Part shown: positions 42,780 to 53,592 of the stretch, piece by piece
Layout of the letters: each line of letters begins with the position of its first letter
How positions within the stretch are numbered: position 1 is the first letter of the stretch
DNA from: Parastagonospora avenae f. sp. tritici 18332-5
Taxonomy: Eukaryota > Ascomycota > Dothideomycetes > Pleosporales > Phaeosphaeriaceae
DNA: 64,000 nucleotides
Reading direction: 5' to 3'
NCBI GenBank assembly: GCA_022559985.1
Contig: JAFJTR010000007.1
Coordinates: 620,001-684,000 of the forward strand
Notes under the pieces: generated by a model
Told to the model about the DNA's origin: nothing
Database searches by the model: none
What the model saw: only the letters and a program-made list of their open reading frames with translations
Position numbers and translations under genes: made by a program

Positions 42780-44288
42780 TTGCACCATGCTATGAAGTCA
42801 GGTCAATTGAGTCAAGCTATCTAACTTCAAGGTTGTTCTGCCTGTTTGCGGTGTACGGATTATGTTACGGTTATGAGGAGAAGCAGACCACGTGCTGGTG
42901 TTCTGGTGCTACTTCCTCACTTATCGAGTATCTCTTGCCTCAGCTGTATCATAGATACGTCATGTAAACAGACCCTGCTCTGGTCCCTTTTGGGATGGAT
43001 ACGAGCAGAACAACACAACAGAACAATACACAATACTTTGATTAGACTGCATTTTCCACACTGCAATAGATTAGCTATTGGGTGTATTCAGGCTCATATA
43101 TGAGACAGCAGTTGCTCTCTAGTAGTGGGTGAAGGTCAGACAGGGCGCGCACGAATTGTTGCAGCGCCTGGTGGTGGCGTACATCATGGTGTTGGTGCAG
43201 CACAGCGTGGCGGGAAATTTGAGCATTTGTCTTGCACATGTACAAAGTGCCCCAAATACATAAAATGCATTGTTTTGACACATTGAGACATTCTTGCGTT
43301 CGAAAACCGTGGGTTTGCAATACTTGAGTGATGGTAGTGCGTATATCACTTGGTTCAGGTAGCACCAGCAGAAATGTAAAGTTCAGTATATTCCATACAC
43401 CGATCAGGATCTAGGTAAGAGAGTCTCGTCGATGAGGCATAAAAGAGCAAAAAAGGTAATCGAGAGATAGTCCTGGTGGGGTCTGATTGTGTTGTTAGCG
43501 GGCGGGACCTTCACTGGAGTGGATTTTAGACATACTCGAACCCACGGCATCCGCATCACAAGGATTTGATCATAAGAGTCACGTGATTCTTATAAGAACG
43601 GCGCGCTACCACTGCGCCACAGGACTTTTAAACGTCCCTGGACTAATTTTTGACAGCTTTTAAAATTAGCTGAACTATGAACTTAACATATAGTCGCTCA
43701 GAAAGGGATTTTGGAGGTATAACACCAGACAAGCACCTCTTTGTGGGGCATTTCGTTTACCGAATGTTTGTCCGATGTTCAGAGAACAATGACGTGGAGT
43801 CTGACTGTATGGGTGGGGCATATGTGGCTGATTGGGAGGGGTTGGGCATACCCGTCTCCGAGAAAGCGGCTAGCAGCTGACCCTACCTCTACATCACGAT
43901 AATACACTACAATCATCATCAACACACTTTTTGAAGAGAGTATCAGGCTTTGGAGCAGCTGCATTCTACGAATTCAACATTCGGTAAGTGAAATTTAGGT
44001 TATCTATGACACCCTGATTGCGTTACACCCGAGCGTGACCTCGGGATGGCCCGACTTCGCACTCAAAGAGCTCGTCAGCCGCATCGGAGAGCTCAAGCGC
44101 TGCTCTTTGGTTGGTGGAATACTCTTTTACAGTCATTGAGATAAATGAATGTGGAGGCAACGGACTTGCGGTCTTTCGTCTTACCCCGGTCTCATAAGCA
44201 CACGTGCTCGCAACTCTTCTCCAAATCAGCAGCACTAATAACATGTAGGCTATTACTCTAGTGCTTCAACCGCACTAACGTACTTATA
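42780..44288. other. intergenic with a tRNA-like relic
   Basis: 1.5 kb without a protein gene. A tRNA-like sequence on the minus strand lies near 43524-43624 (described separately). The last few hundred bases are the promoter of the S9 peptidase gene. Confidence 0.5.
43524..43624 (-). pseudogene. tRNA-like relic
   Basis: Reading the minus strand from 43624: TCCTGTG, then a D arm GCGCAGTGGTAGCGC that fits the Pol III A box, then an anticodon-like loop CTTATAA (TAT). After a stretch that could be an intron comes a B-box-like GGTTCGAGTAT, which breaks the consensus GGTTCGANTCC. No 3' acceptor strand matching TCCTGTG is found. It looks like a decayed tRNA, or one whose 3' half was replaced. Confidence 0.35.
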
Positions 44289-46563
44289 ATGACTATTAGG
44301 GCTTTTAAGTTCACTCCCGAAGTCCTCCTCGAGGCACCGCGACGTTCTCAAGGGTTGCCAAATTCAGATGGATCGAAGGTTCTGTACACCGTCTCTTCGT
44401 ACAGCTTCGCGGAACATGCAAAGAGCCGGGAAATTCGGATTTTGGACGTCAAGAGTCAACAGTCTACTGTAGTCACCGATGACGGTTCTGCGAAAGAAGT
44501 AGTGTGGATTGATGACGAGACTATTGTGTTTCTCCAGTCTGAAGACGATGGTACCACATCCATTGGCGTTGGAGACCCCGAAAACTTCGGAAAAAGGTAC
44601 ATATTGATTCTGAAGTCAATATTTTGTCTTCTACTAATACGACATTAGCAAACAAATAGCTGGTAACATCCCAGGATCAGTAGAAAATCTCAAAGTGAAG
44701 GATCTTGGTGAAGGCTGGTACGGCGTGGCCGTGTCAGGCAAGGCGCAACCTGACGACACATTGCTCAATCCCCAGAAGGTCGAGCACCCGTACTCTTCTG
44801 GCAGACTCTACAACAGCGGATTCGTTCGCCACTGGGATACTTGGGCAGACCAGAATCGCAATGCAATTTTCCTCACAAAGTTACACAAGAAGGAAGATGG
44901 CACCTTTGAGCTCAACCAAGCTGGGATCAAGAACGCGCTTGCAGGCACGAAACTTTCCAGCCCAATAGAGCCATTTGGTGGAGTGGACCACTTTGATATC
45001 GGAGTCTACGGACTCGTCTTTACTTCAAAGGATACTACTCTCAATCCAGCGACACATACCAAGACGAACATTCACGTGGTCGCAAAGCGAGGTTTCTGGC
45101 ACAACTTATTCTACGAAGAATTCCCAGAGATCAAAACAGTGAAAATCGATGGCTTCGAAGGTGCTTGTACAAGCCCCGTCTGGTCGAATTCGGGGAAGAT
45201 GATCGCCTTCCTGGCCATGAGGACGGATGGTTACGAGTCCGACAAGAATCAGCCTTTCATAATTCACGACTTCACCGATCCTTCAGAGCTCACACCAATC
45301 TTCGCCAGCAAAGATGGCAAGGGCAAATGGGATCGGAGCCCGCAGTCGATTACTTGGAGCAAAGATGACTGGCATCTCTACTTCCTTGCAGAAGAACATG
45401 GACGGGGTTGCTTGTTCAGTGCTGGTCCTCCTACAGCGAAAGATGCTGATTCGCCTCTGCCTTCACTACTGGTAAAGGGTGGCGCGGTCGGTGCAGCCAC
45501 GGTCCTTAGCAACGGCGACCTTTTCCTTACATCGACAAGCTTGATTGAGAATAGTCTGTACTCAGTTGTCCCTCTCAGCGCCCGCAAAGGCCAAACCGAT
45601 GTTTACACTCTTCCCATCGATGACCGTCCTTTCGACGCAAACCCCGACAACCTGACCACGAAATACATATCGTCTAGCTCGCGCTCAGGCTCCATGTTCG
45701 GCCTTTCCCGCGCGCAAGTCGACGAGATACACTTCCCCGGTGCTGCAAATGACTCTTCAGTTCATGCCTGGGTCATCAAACCCAGCCATTTCTCCTCCAA
45801 GAAGACGTATCCACTCGCGTACCTGATCCACGGTGGCCCACAAAGTGCCTGGACTGACGGCTGGTCCACGCGCTGGAACCCCGCCCTCTTCGCGGAGCAA
45901 GGCTACGTAGTCATCTGCCCGAACCCAACAGGCTCAACATCCTACGGCCAAGACTTCTGCGACGCGATCCGCGGCCAATGGGGCGGCTTGCCATACGAAG
46001 ACATCGCACTCGGCTTCGACTACATCAAGGAGAACCTCAAATGCGTCGACACAGACCGCGCCGTCGCACTCGGTGCAAGCTACGGCGGCTACATGATGAA
46101 CTGGGTGCAAGGCCACGAGCTCGGTCGCAAATTCAAAGCCCTTGTAACCCACGACGGCGTCTTTAATATGGCTGGTCAGATGGCGTCTGAAGAGCTGTAT
46201 TTCCCCTTCCACGACCTGACCGGCAAGCCGTGGGACAAGCCGGAAGAATGGGCACAGTGGGATCCTAGCCGCTTCACGGAGAACTGGGACACGCCGCATC
46301 TCATTGTGCATAGCGAGTTGGACTATAGGCTGACGGTTAGTGAAGGCTTGGCGGCGTTCAATGTGCTGCAGACTCGGGTTGTGGAGAGTCAGTTTTTGAC
46401 GTTCCCGGATGAGAATCATTGGGTATTGAAGCCTGAGAATGGTCTCATGTGGCATGAGGTTGTGCTGGACTGGATCAATAAGCATGTGGGGCTGGAGAAG
46501 TACACCAAAGGGAGGGAGAAGCAAGGTTTGGAGATAGGGGAGAAGCAGTTGGCGATCCGTTGA
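44289..46563 (+). CDS. S9 prolyl-oligopeptidase family peptidase (dipeptidyl-peptidase V-like)
   Basis: Serine peptidase with an N-terminal beta-propeller and C-terminal alpha/beta hydrolase. Exons 44289-44596 and 44649-46563 (52-nt intron) give 740 aa. The catalytic triad is visible: Ser580 in LGASYGGYM, Asp661 in HSELDYRL and His693 in DENHW. LIHGGPQSAWTDGWSTRWNP and CPNPTGSTSYGQDF are typical of the DPP V group. Unlike secreted fungal DPP V, it has no signal peptide: the start is MTIRAFKFTPEVLLEAPRRS, so it probably acts inside the cell. The propeller starts with DGSKVLYTVSSYSF, as in the family. Full length; nothing missing. Confidence 0.93.
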
Positions 46564-47115
46564 GGGTGGTAGGAAAGAGCTGTTCCGCATGAAATCCATG
46601 ATGGCCTTGATGTTTTCCTAGCTTCATTTACTGTCGTTCTCCATGCTTTTATCAAACGCTGATCAGCATATACGATAAGCATTTTTTAGGTCTTCTCTGA
46701 GGCTAAGGATTGCCCAGGTGTTCTCCTGCAACGTGATTGTGGCTTTTGAGAGAGAATCTCACACTAGTTCTCATGAATGACGATCTCTTACAATCATGCG
46801 AACGTTTCCATCATGTCTTCGCATACAAGGCCGAGCATGTACACGGTGGTGCGGGCATCTCAGTGGAGTCGAGATTAACGCTAAGCCGAAGGCGGTGGCA
46901 GAAAAAGTTGCGGGCGTCGCGCATTCGAGCTCTCCAACAATCGTGACTTTACTACCACCATTCGCAACGTCAATAAGCCTGAAGATCAGAGAAATATTAG
47001 CGCGCGCCGACTTCAACAACTCTCGCGACCTCAGTATCACCATTTTCTCGACTGCGCCGGCCTAATCGAGGAGGAAATTGTGTGAGGCGGCGGAGAAGCT
47101 TGCGGAGCTGCCATA
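46564..47115. other. intergenic
   Basis: 552 bp between two plus-strand genes; holds the KRE33 promoter. Short ORFs on both strands have no motifs. Confidence 0.55.
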
Positions 47116-50100
47116 ATGCCGAAAAAAGCTATGTATGTGCAGGCGCAGTCTATACCGATACAGTGGATACTCATAACAATGCAGTGACTCTCGGATACCA
47201 GCGTTGATCCGCAATGGCGCACAAGAAAAGAAGCGAAGCTTCTTCGTGGTAGTAGGCGACCGACAGAAAGACGTCATAGTCAATCTCTACCACATCCTGC
47301 TTAACGTGGACGTCAAGCTGAACAAGTCGGTACTTTGGGCCTACAAGAATAAACTGCTAGGATTTTCAAGTCATCGACAGAAGCGTGAGAAGAAGATCAA
47401 GAGCGAGATCAAACGAGGCATTCGAGACGTCGACACCGAAGACCCATTCGAACTATTCGTCTCGACGCAGAACATCAGATATGTGTACTACAAGGAAACA
47501 GACAAGATTCTTGGTAACACATATGGCATGTGTATATTGCAGGACTTTGAAGCTCTCACGCCAAATCTACTCGCGCGCACTATCGAGACGGTAGAAGGCG
47601 GTGGTCTGGTCATTCTGCTGCTCAAAGGCATGAGCAGCTTGAAACAGTTATACACTATGTCTATGGACATTCATTCGAGATATCGGACTGAGGCGCACAG
47701 CGATGTTGTACCACGGTTCAACGAGCGCTTCATCCTGTCTTTGGGCAAATGCGACAGCTGCTTGGTGGTGGACGACGAGCTGAATGTGCTCCCAATCTCC
47801 GGCGGCAAGCACGTAAAACAATTAGCGCCTCCAGACCCAGAATTGGAGGGCAAGACGCCCAAGGCGATAGAGCTTGCGGAGATCAAAGAGTCGCTGGCAG
47901 ATTCGCCTCCAGTAGGGGATTTGATCAAGCTCGCCAAGACCGTGGACCAGGCGAAGGCGTTGCTTACGTTTGTTGATGCGATCGTGGAGAAGACTCTACG
48001 GAGCACTGTCACCCTCACGGCGGCACGTGGACGAGGAAAGTCTGCAGCTCTCGGTGTAGCTGTAGCAGCGGCAGTTGCGCATGGATACAATAACATCTAC
48101 ATCACTTCCCCTAGCCCGGAGAACTTGAAGACTCTTTTCGAATTCATACTCAAGGGATTCGATGCGCTCGGCTATGTGGACCACCAGGATTACAACATCA
48201 TACAATCCATGGAGCCGGATCAGGCCAAGGTCATTCTGCGTATCAACTTACACCGGAGCCACCGCCAGGTCATCCAATACATCAAGCCCGAAGACGCGCA
48301 TGTTCTTGGTCAAGCAGAGCTCTTGGTTATTGATGAAGCGGCTGCAATTCCCTTGCCACTTGTACGGAAACTCATGGGCCCATACCTGGTATTCATGGCT
48401 TCTACGATCAACGGTTATGAAGGAACAGGTCGATCGCTTTCCCTGAAGCTCATCCAGCAGCTTCGTGATCAGTCAAGAGGCAGCAAAGCGAATGGCTCAG
48501 CAAAGGTTGTTGATCGATCCACCGGAAAAGAGGCAAGAGATGGCGCCGAAAATGCTATGGCCGCTCGGTCATTACGCGAAATCACTCTCTCTGAACCCAT
48601 CCGATACACACAGGGCGACTCTGTCGAGCGATGGCTCAACGACCTTCTCTGCCTGGATGCTACCCTGCCGAAGTCGAAGCTCAACACTCAAGGCTGTCCA
48701 CACCCAAAGGACTGCCAGCTCTTGCACGTAAACCGCGATACCCTGTTCTCCTTCAACCCCGCTGCCGAGAAGTTCTTGCAAAAGATGATGGCGCTATACG
48801 TGGCTAGTCATTATAAGAACACACCGAACGATCTTCAACTCATGTCCGATGCGCCCGCCCATCAACTTTTTGTCCTGGTAGCCCCTGCTGAAGACAATAA
48901 GCTGCCGGAACCTCTTTGCGTGATCCAGGTTGCACTCGAAGGCCAGATTAGCAAAGAGAGTGTGCTCAACAGTTTGAGCCGAGGCCAGCGCGCCGGTGGT
49001 GATCTCATCCCATGGATTGTGTCCCAACAATTCCAAGATGAGAACTTCGCCAGCCTTTCTGGAGCGCGTGTTGTCCGGATAGCAACGAATCCCGACTATG
49101 TGAGCATGGGTTATGGGTCTCGCGCGCTTGAACTCCTTGTAGACTTCTACGATGGTAAGCTTGCAAGCCTCTCGGAAAGCGAGCCTCAAGAAATAGAAGA
49201 GATGCGGAGAGTGACTGAGAACGAGTTGGAGGACGCCTCACTGCTACAGGACAACGTTAAGGTCAGGGAGGCGAACGATATGCCTCCGCTCTTCGGCCGC
49301 CTACCAGAGCTCAAGGCACCACAACTCGACTATGTCGGTGTGTCATATGGTCTTACTCAGCAGTTACACAGGTTCTGGAAGAAGAGATCGTTTGTTCCAG
49401 TCTACCTCCGTCAAACACCAAACGATCTGACTGGCGAGCACACCTGCATCATGCTGCGATCGCTTGAAACCACTTCTTCGGATGGTAGCTGGGTCGCTGC
49501 CTTTGCCAAGGATTTCCAGAAACGCTTCCTTTCCCTTCTATCGTATCAATTCCGCACATTTCCCTCCGTCACATCATTGTCAATAGAGGAGTCTGCGTCA
49601 GCGGGCTCGAGATTGGACGCCGACCTTTCTGCGAAACCGATCACTAAGGCAGAACTAGATGCGCTATTCACGCCATTCGATCTCAAGCGTCTCGACTCGT
49701 ATGCGAACAACATGCTCGACTACCACGTCATCCTCGATATGCTGCCACCTATTGCACAGCTCTACTTCTCCGGTCGCCTCAAGAGCACAGTCAAACTCAG
49801 CGGTGTTCAATGCGCACTGCTGCTCGCCATTGGTCTTCAACGCAAAGAGTTCTCCGACGTCGAGAAGGAGATGAATCTCAACGCCAGCCAGCTGATGGCC
49901 ATGTTCGTCAAAATTGTCCGCAAAGCCGCGACAGCTTTCAGGGCCATAGTCGAAGGTGCAGTCGAAGAGACTATGCCAGAAGCCATGGAAGTTGAAGACG
50001 ATGGCCCTGATGGCAACGCCATGGACGGAGCCGACCAACGCTTCAAGCCCCTCACAAAGGATCTGCAAGAGGAGCTCGAAGAAGGTGGCGATGAAGTACT

Positions 50101-50427
50101 TCGCGAAGAAAGGGAACGAGCACGTAACCTTATTGATGCTCTGCCTCTACACAAGTAAGTTTGGACATACATTTACATGAGACCCCGGTATCTAAACATT
50201 TTGACAGGTACGAAATCGGCTCCGGCGCAACAGACTGGCAAGAAGCCGAAAAGTCCATCAAGAAAGCAGCAAAGGAGGGCAAGACAGGCAATCTCACTGT
50301 CGCAGTCAAGACAGGCAAGAAGAAGAGAAAGGTTGGTGAGGCAGTCGAGGAAGCATATAAGGAGGCGGAAAAATTCAAGGAGGGTGCTGGTGGCAAGAAG
50401 AAGAAGCATAAGTTGAGCAAGAGATAA
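47116..50427 (+). CDS. KRE33: KRE33/NAT10, RNA cytidine acetyltransferase
   Basis: Makes N4-acetylcytidine in 18S rRNA and some tRNAs using acetyl-CoA and ATP; nucleolar and essential for 40S assembly in yeast. Exon 1 is only 17 nt (47116-47132, MPKKA plus two bases), exon 2 runs 47185-50154 and exon 3 50208-50427; 1,068 aa versus 1,056 in yeast. Introns are 52 and 53 nt. Splicing of exon 1 restores KKAIDSRIPALIRNG, the conserved start. The helicase part has the P-loop ARGRGKSA (about residues 286-293) and VIDEAAAIPLPLV. The GNAT part includes RIATNPDYVSMGYGSRALELL. The last exon ends in a Lys-rich nucleolar-type tail (GKKKKHKLSKR). Confidence 0.96.
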
Positions 50428-52246
50428 TCGCATTACGAGTTGCATTCGAGAGGTGTTTGGGCGTTTGATATCCGGGAAAAAGTGGTGAATGAAGTTTCAA
50501 GCGGTGTATATAGTCAATATATTCATGCATTCTGTATCGCTGCGTTCTAAGAGCATCGTGTCTCATGAATATCTTGTCCTCGCATTTTGAGAAGCAATCT
50601 ACATCGACATGAACACATTGTTTTGCACAGCTTGTAAGGACAACACACAACTGAGCCTATGTTTGATGACGGACATGCTCTTGTACGTTCAGATTAGGGA
50701 CGCAGTCTCCGACAACGGGCGCTCAAATGTCTCGTCACGAGTCATTTGTTGTCGTTCTTCACTTTTTCCCCGAAGAGAAACATGGCTTTGTTCTTCTTGC
50801 ATATCTGACGTCCCTTAATCAGTGTGTGTCTAGAATGATATGATACAGCTGACCGTTATATATGACACGAGTTTGTGGACATGGGTCGAAGATACAAAAG
50901 TTGTTAACACCATTTCCTGGTGCCATCAATGCCTTTCGGTTTCGCTTTGTGAAGGAGTCGCGCAACACACATGTATTCTTTTCCTTTCATTTCTGATCGA
51001 CAATTACTGAGTCTCTATCGTGCCTGAGCGCATGTGCGTTCTCGGGAATGAATTCAATTAAGGCAGAGAGGAGGTGGGGGGACGTGAATATCCGCCGCTG
51101 TGGTTGTAGAGACATTCGGCATTCTTGACTGTGCTTCAATGATATGCTTCTCGAAAGAACATAGTATTGCAGGTTTTGGATTTGAATCAGGCAGACACAA
51201 CCTTTCTGCATACATCGCGACGTTTAATACTTTTGGAAAAATGACTTTCAAGATATGTTGAAGGGCAAAGCAGTGTCGAGGATCAGAAGGACTTATAGAC
51301 GCCACTGCGGGTGGAGAACGTGAGACGAGGACATGAAACTGGATTGTGACACTTTTGATCTTGCAGATGAGAAAAGACATAAGAGCCTTCTTCGGTGATT
51401 TTGACCACGGCGATCGCGAACAAACACGTTGAGAGCGTTCAGCAATTTTGGTTCCGAGGCAGAAAGGTCACCTCATGTACGCCAATAATCATACTTTTGG
51501 TTTCGAAACATTGAGTGCCGAGGGAGGAATAATAGAAACGAGAAGGGGATCTGTCGGATCATAAGTATCGTCAATATCTCAGCTACACGATCAGACGCAC
51601 TGATCGCGGCGCCTGAGCAGCGCACTGATCACAGCGTCCGAGCAGTGCTCAGACCAGAACCCATGAGCCATCACTTCTGTAGTTCTCCTCCTTTGTACAT
51701 ACAATCAACAAGAACAATCGTACAGAATGCATTCATAGTTATCGTTATTTCCTTTCACTAGTGAGCCTACCAACAGCGCGTTTATTTTAGTTGCAAGAAA
51801 GTCAGCCATAAAGCGCGCTCGGTGTTTGGCCTGGGAAAGTGACTCATTCAATGAGGGCAGCGTAATTTTGGAAGGAACCGCAAGAGCTCGTTCCAACATG
51901 TCCAAGGACATGGTAATATCTTAGAAGAGTCACAATCTCTTTCCATAGGTTGAAAGACCAGTCGTTTCGGACATTTTTGAAGATACAGGATAGTGAATGA
52001 AAGAAAGAAGAGGGAATGGGCAGTGGTGACTATATATGTAGATTCTGGGCGCGCCAGGCCCAGTAGAAACTTCGCTCATGTGTCTGTCAACCCAAACTTT
52101 GGGCTGCCAAAACGATACGAACGCGAGTCTATAAGTCAAATGCTCATTAAAGAACAGACACAACGCCCCAGAATCGCCGCTTAGACGGTCCACCTTCGTC
52201 AGATCAATAATGAAGTATGCATGGAAAGTATTAAGGTATTATTATT
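50428..52246. other. gene-poor stretch with left inverted-repeat arm
   Basis: 1.8 kb without a supported gene. It contains the left arm (51551-51776) of an inverted repeat whose partner is at 55515-55752. ORFs up to 108 codons are unconvincing. Confidence 0.5.
51551..51776 (+). repeat. inverted repeat, left arm
   Basis: About 226 bp matching the reverse complement of 55515-55752. Shared blocks include CTGTCGGATCA, AAGTATCGTCAATATCTCA, CAGCGTCCGAGCAG, GCTCAGACCAGAACCC, CTTCTGTAGTTCTCCTCC, ACAGAATGCATTC and TAGTTATCGTTATTTCCTTT. Substitutions and small indels separate the arms. Confidence 0.85.
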
Positions 52247-53592
52247 TCATGAATCATACGGGATGATACGGCCCGGCCCTTTCTCGCGACTCTCTGGCCG
52301 TCCCCAAGTCGTTGGAGTATCTGGCCCAACAGTCGTCGGTGACCTCGTCTCATCCACATCAATAGCGCTCGTAATGAATTGTGAGCCGTCGGCTCTCGGA
52401 TCGTAGGTGTCCTGGGCTGAAATATCCTCACTCTCTCTTCGACTGACCATGCCGCGAAAAGACCTATATGCAGGCTTAGGTCGTGGCCTGTTCCAAGCAA
52501 GATGACTGAGTCTCGTGGCCCGTGAGGGTACTGAGTCTAGTCGATACTCTGCGCCCGTGTAGTTTTCGGAACTCCAATTTCGTAGTTTGAAGACTCGTTG
52601 TATGAGTGGGTAGATGAGGGGAAGGTTGGCGCAGAGGATAGCAGTGTATGACTCCCGGAGATACCAGACTGTCCATTCTGTGCCGAACGGGTTTTTGAAC
52701 GAGTAGAATTTGTTGAGAACGGCTGCGATGATGCTGAAAGAGCCAATCATGAACACACCGACCAAGACTACTTTGTTCTTTTTTGGCAGGCGAATTCGAA
52801 AGAGTAGAGGTACTGGTAAACGATTAGCGTACACCTTGGGAGTGGCTGATGAATCGTCTCTTACTAGGTATGCTCAATATGATTAGGTCGGAGGAGATGT
52901 TGAACACAGCATTCGTAATTAAGTGGTTCGTGGCAGCATTGCATTGTGCTATCCCGGTCAGTGGTTGATTTCAGATAGTGAGATGGAAACCTTACGAGAC
53001 GGTCTTGGTCTGACTTGCCAGTACTGTGAGAAGGGCCGACACCACACAGCGAAGTAGAGTACCTCCATGATAACCTGCATTGACTATTAGTCGGGAACCT
53101 GAATGGAGTCGTCTAAACTCACAAATCCCACAGCGACGTATATCGAGGTAGCAATGACAATCCTGCGCTGAGGAAGGACAAGTGTCATCCGCCTGTACAT
53201 GATGAGAAGACACGCCTTGATAATCCAAATGGTCAAGATCTGCATCTGCTCAACCACCAGAACAATCTTCGAGCCATGGATACGGTCATTGATCTCTTGG
53301 TCGCTAAATGTATTTACGTCTTTGTCCGACGGGACGAGATTACTGTTTGTTCGTACGACAATATGCATCATCGCTATGAGGACTGTGTCCGTGGCCTACA
53401 TGACGGTTTAGTCGAAGCTCATGATGAGTACTTGCTGAACACTCATACCATTGCCACAAGTATGAGGAAATCATCGAGCTGGAGACGCTTCCAGGAGCCG
53501 AGGTGCAGTCTCCTAGAAGAGAAGCGCAAGATCACCACAGTCCAGCAAAGGGCATAGAATATCCCCGCCTCTGGCTCCAGGAGCGACGACAT
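52247..53592 (-). CDS. rhodopsin-domain fungal 7TM membrane protein
   Basis: Five exons (53592-53449, 53395-53123, 53074-52996, 52948-52865, 52812-52247) join in phase to give 381 aa; introns 47-53 nt. Hydrophobic segments fit seven membrane passes, including EAGIFYALCWTVVILRFSS, DDFLILVAMATDTVLIAMMH, IVIATSIYVAVGFVIMEVLYF and VVLVGVFMIGSFSIIAAVL. The loop CNAATNHLITNAVFNISSDLIIL and RRLHLGSWKRLQLDDFLIL are typical of the large ascomycete 'rhodopsin domain' family, often found in variable regions and near secondary-metabolism genes. Function is unknown for the family. The tail is Ser/Thr/Pro-rich with many charged residues. The gene lies between two inverted repeat arms. Confidence 0.82.
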
